Assembly (NCBI GenBank): GCA_046756405.1
Contig: JBHHWH010000114.1
Location: 1 to 5,766 of the forward strand
Reading direction: 5' to 3'
Source of the DNA: JBHHWH01 sp046756405
GTDB lineage: Bacteria > Actinomycetota > Acidimicrobiia > Spongiisociales > ZC4RG35
DNA length: 5,766 nt
Shown: in pieces, positions 5,651 to 5,766 of the stretch
How positions within the stretch are numbered: the first letter of the stretch is position 1
How the letters are laid out: every line of letters starts with the position of its first letter
Position numbers and translations under genes: made by a program
The notes under the pieces: model-generated
Told to the model about the DNA's origin: nothing
Database searches by the model: none
The model's input: the letters and a program-made list of their open reading frames with translations, nothing else

Positions 5651-5710
5651 GTGGGGAGGGCTTGTGATCGGAGCACCCTGAATCGTCCACGTCGGCTGAG
5701 CTAGGAGAAT

Positions 5711-5737
5711 GGGGGAAAACCCCTATAGACAGGGGGG
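5711..5737 (+). promoter_or_regulatory. Two mutually exclusive short hairpins next to a G-rich ribosome-binding-like run
   Basis: CCCC at 5720-5723 can pair either back with GGGGG at 5711-5715 (A-rich loop) or forward with GGGGGG at 5732-5737 (loop TATAGACA). The second pairing would hide the AGGGGGGAG run at 5731-5739, which sits just before a possible GTG start at 5743. Stems are only four pairs long, so a regulatory role is speculation. Confidence 0.25.
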
Positions 5738-5742
5738 AGTTC

Positions 5743-5766
5743 GTGTTGGCAGGATCAGGTTGTGCG
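5743..5766 (+). CDS. Possible start of a further gene, cut by the window edge
   Basis: A GTG at 5743 follows AGGGGGGAG (5731-5739) with a three-base gap and reads VLAGSGCA to the window edge; the adjacent TTG at 5746 is an alternative start with six bases. A second open frame starts at the ATG at 5709 (MGENPYRQGGVRVG and on), but its AGGAG is only one base away, which is too close. Too little is visible to name a product, and either frame may be noncoding. Confidence 0.2.

Larger units (their letters stand above)
5157..5766. other. Gene-poor region downstream of tRNA-Asn
   Basis: These 610 bases hold no gene I can assign. Base composition is visibly less GC-rich than in the gene block to the left, and codon-position bias is absent in all frames. 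An ATG frame at 5185-5337 (50 codons) and an ATG frame at 5353-5667 (104 codons, rich in Ser and Thr) are open but show no recognisable motifs and no actinobacterial codon bias. Several short repeats and hairpins occur and are listed separately. It may be decayed mobile DNA beside a tRNA, or long intergenic sequence. I searched by eye for a second copy of the tRNA 3' end and for integrase or transposase motifs and saw none. Confidence 0.6.

Noticed and set aside
5353..5667. Plus-strand frame of 104 codons
   Set aside because: It is rich in Ser and Thr, with no motif, no ribosome binding site for its ATG and no codon bias. The overlapping frame at 5370 has a better start.
5157..5766. Attachment-site duplication, integrase or transposase remnant, CRISPR array
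   Set aside because: No second copy of the tRNA-Asn 3' end, no tyrosine or serine recombinase motifs in any frame and no regularly spaced repeats were seen by eye.

Overview
The window is high-GC bacterial chromosomal DNA with the look of Actinomycetota, possibly an Acidimicrobiia-like or uncultured lineage. The basis is the strongly G/C-biased third codon positions, the dimer-type glycyl-tRNA synthetase, the primase and housekeeping sigma factor, and a tRNA gene without an encoded CCA end. The lineage is an inference; no rRNA is present to settle it.

Positions 2-4209 form a same-strand block of information-processing genes: the 3' end of glyS (glycyl-tRNA synthetase), a membrane-anchored YceI-family protein, dnaG (primase) and rpoD/sigA (primary sigma factor). 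dnaG and rpoD overlap by ATGA, so they are almost certainly translated in a coupled way. This is the core of the macromolecular synthesis operon known from Escherichia coli (rpsU-dnaG-rpoD) and Bacillus (dnaG-sigA, with glyS nearby). It links tRNA charging, replication priming and transcription initiation. The YceI gene is an unusual insertion in this order.

On the minus strand, 4206-4988 encodes a FetB-type (UPF0014/YbbM) membrane permease that converges on rpoD. The two stop codons overlap by four bases and lie at the tip of a strong inverted repeat (4195-4223), probably a shared bidirectional terminator. The FetA-type ATPase expected beside FetB is not in the window.

A complete tRNA-Asn(GTT) gene lies at 5084-5156. 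The 610 bases after it (5157-5766) hold no gene that I can recognise. They have visibly lower GC and several short repeats and hairpins. They also hold an amber-interrupted reading frame with a good ribosome binding site (5370-5624) and a possible start of a further gene at the window edge. This looks like a decayed or accessory patch next to a tRNA, but I found no integrase, transposase or duplicated tRNA end to prove insertion.

No convincing new biological system is visible. The best unusual signals are the terminator hairpin built from the two convergent gene ends, YceI inside the dnaG-rpoD block, the orphan FetB, and the structured region downstream of the tRNA.
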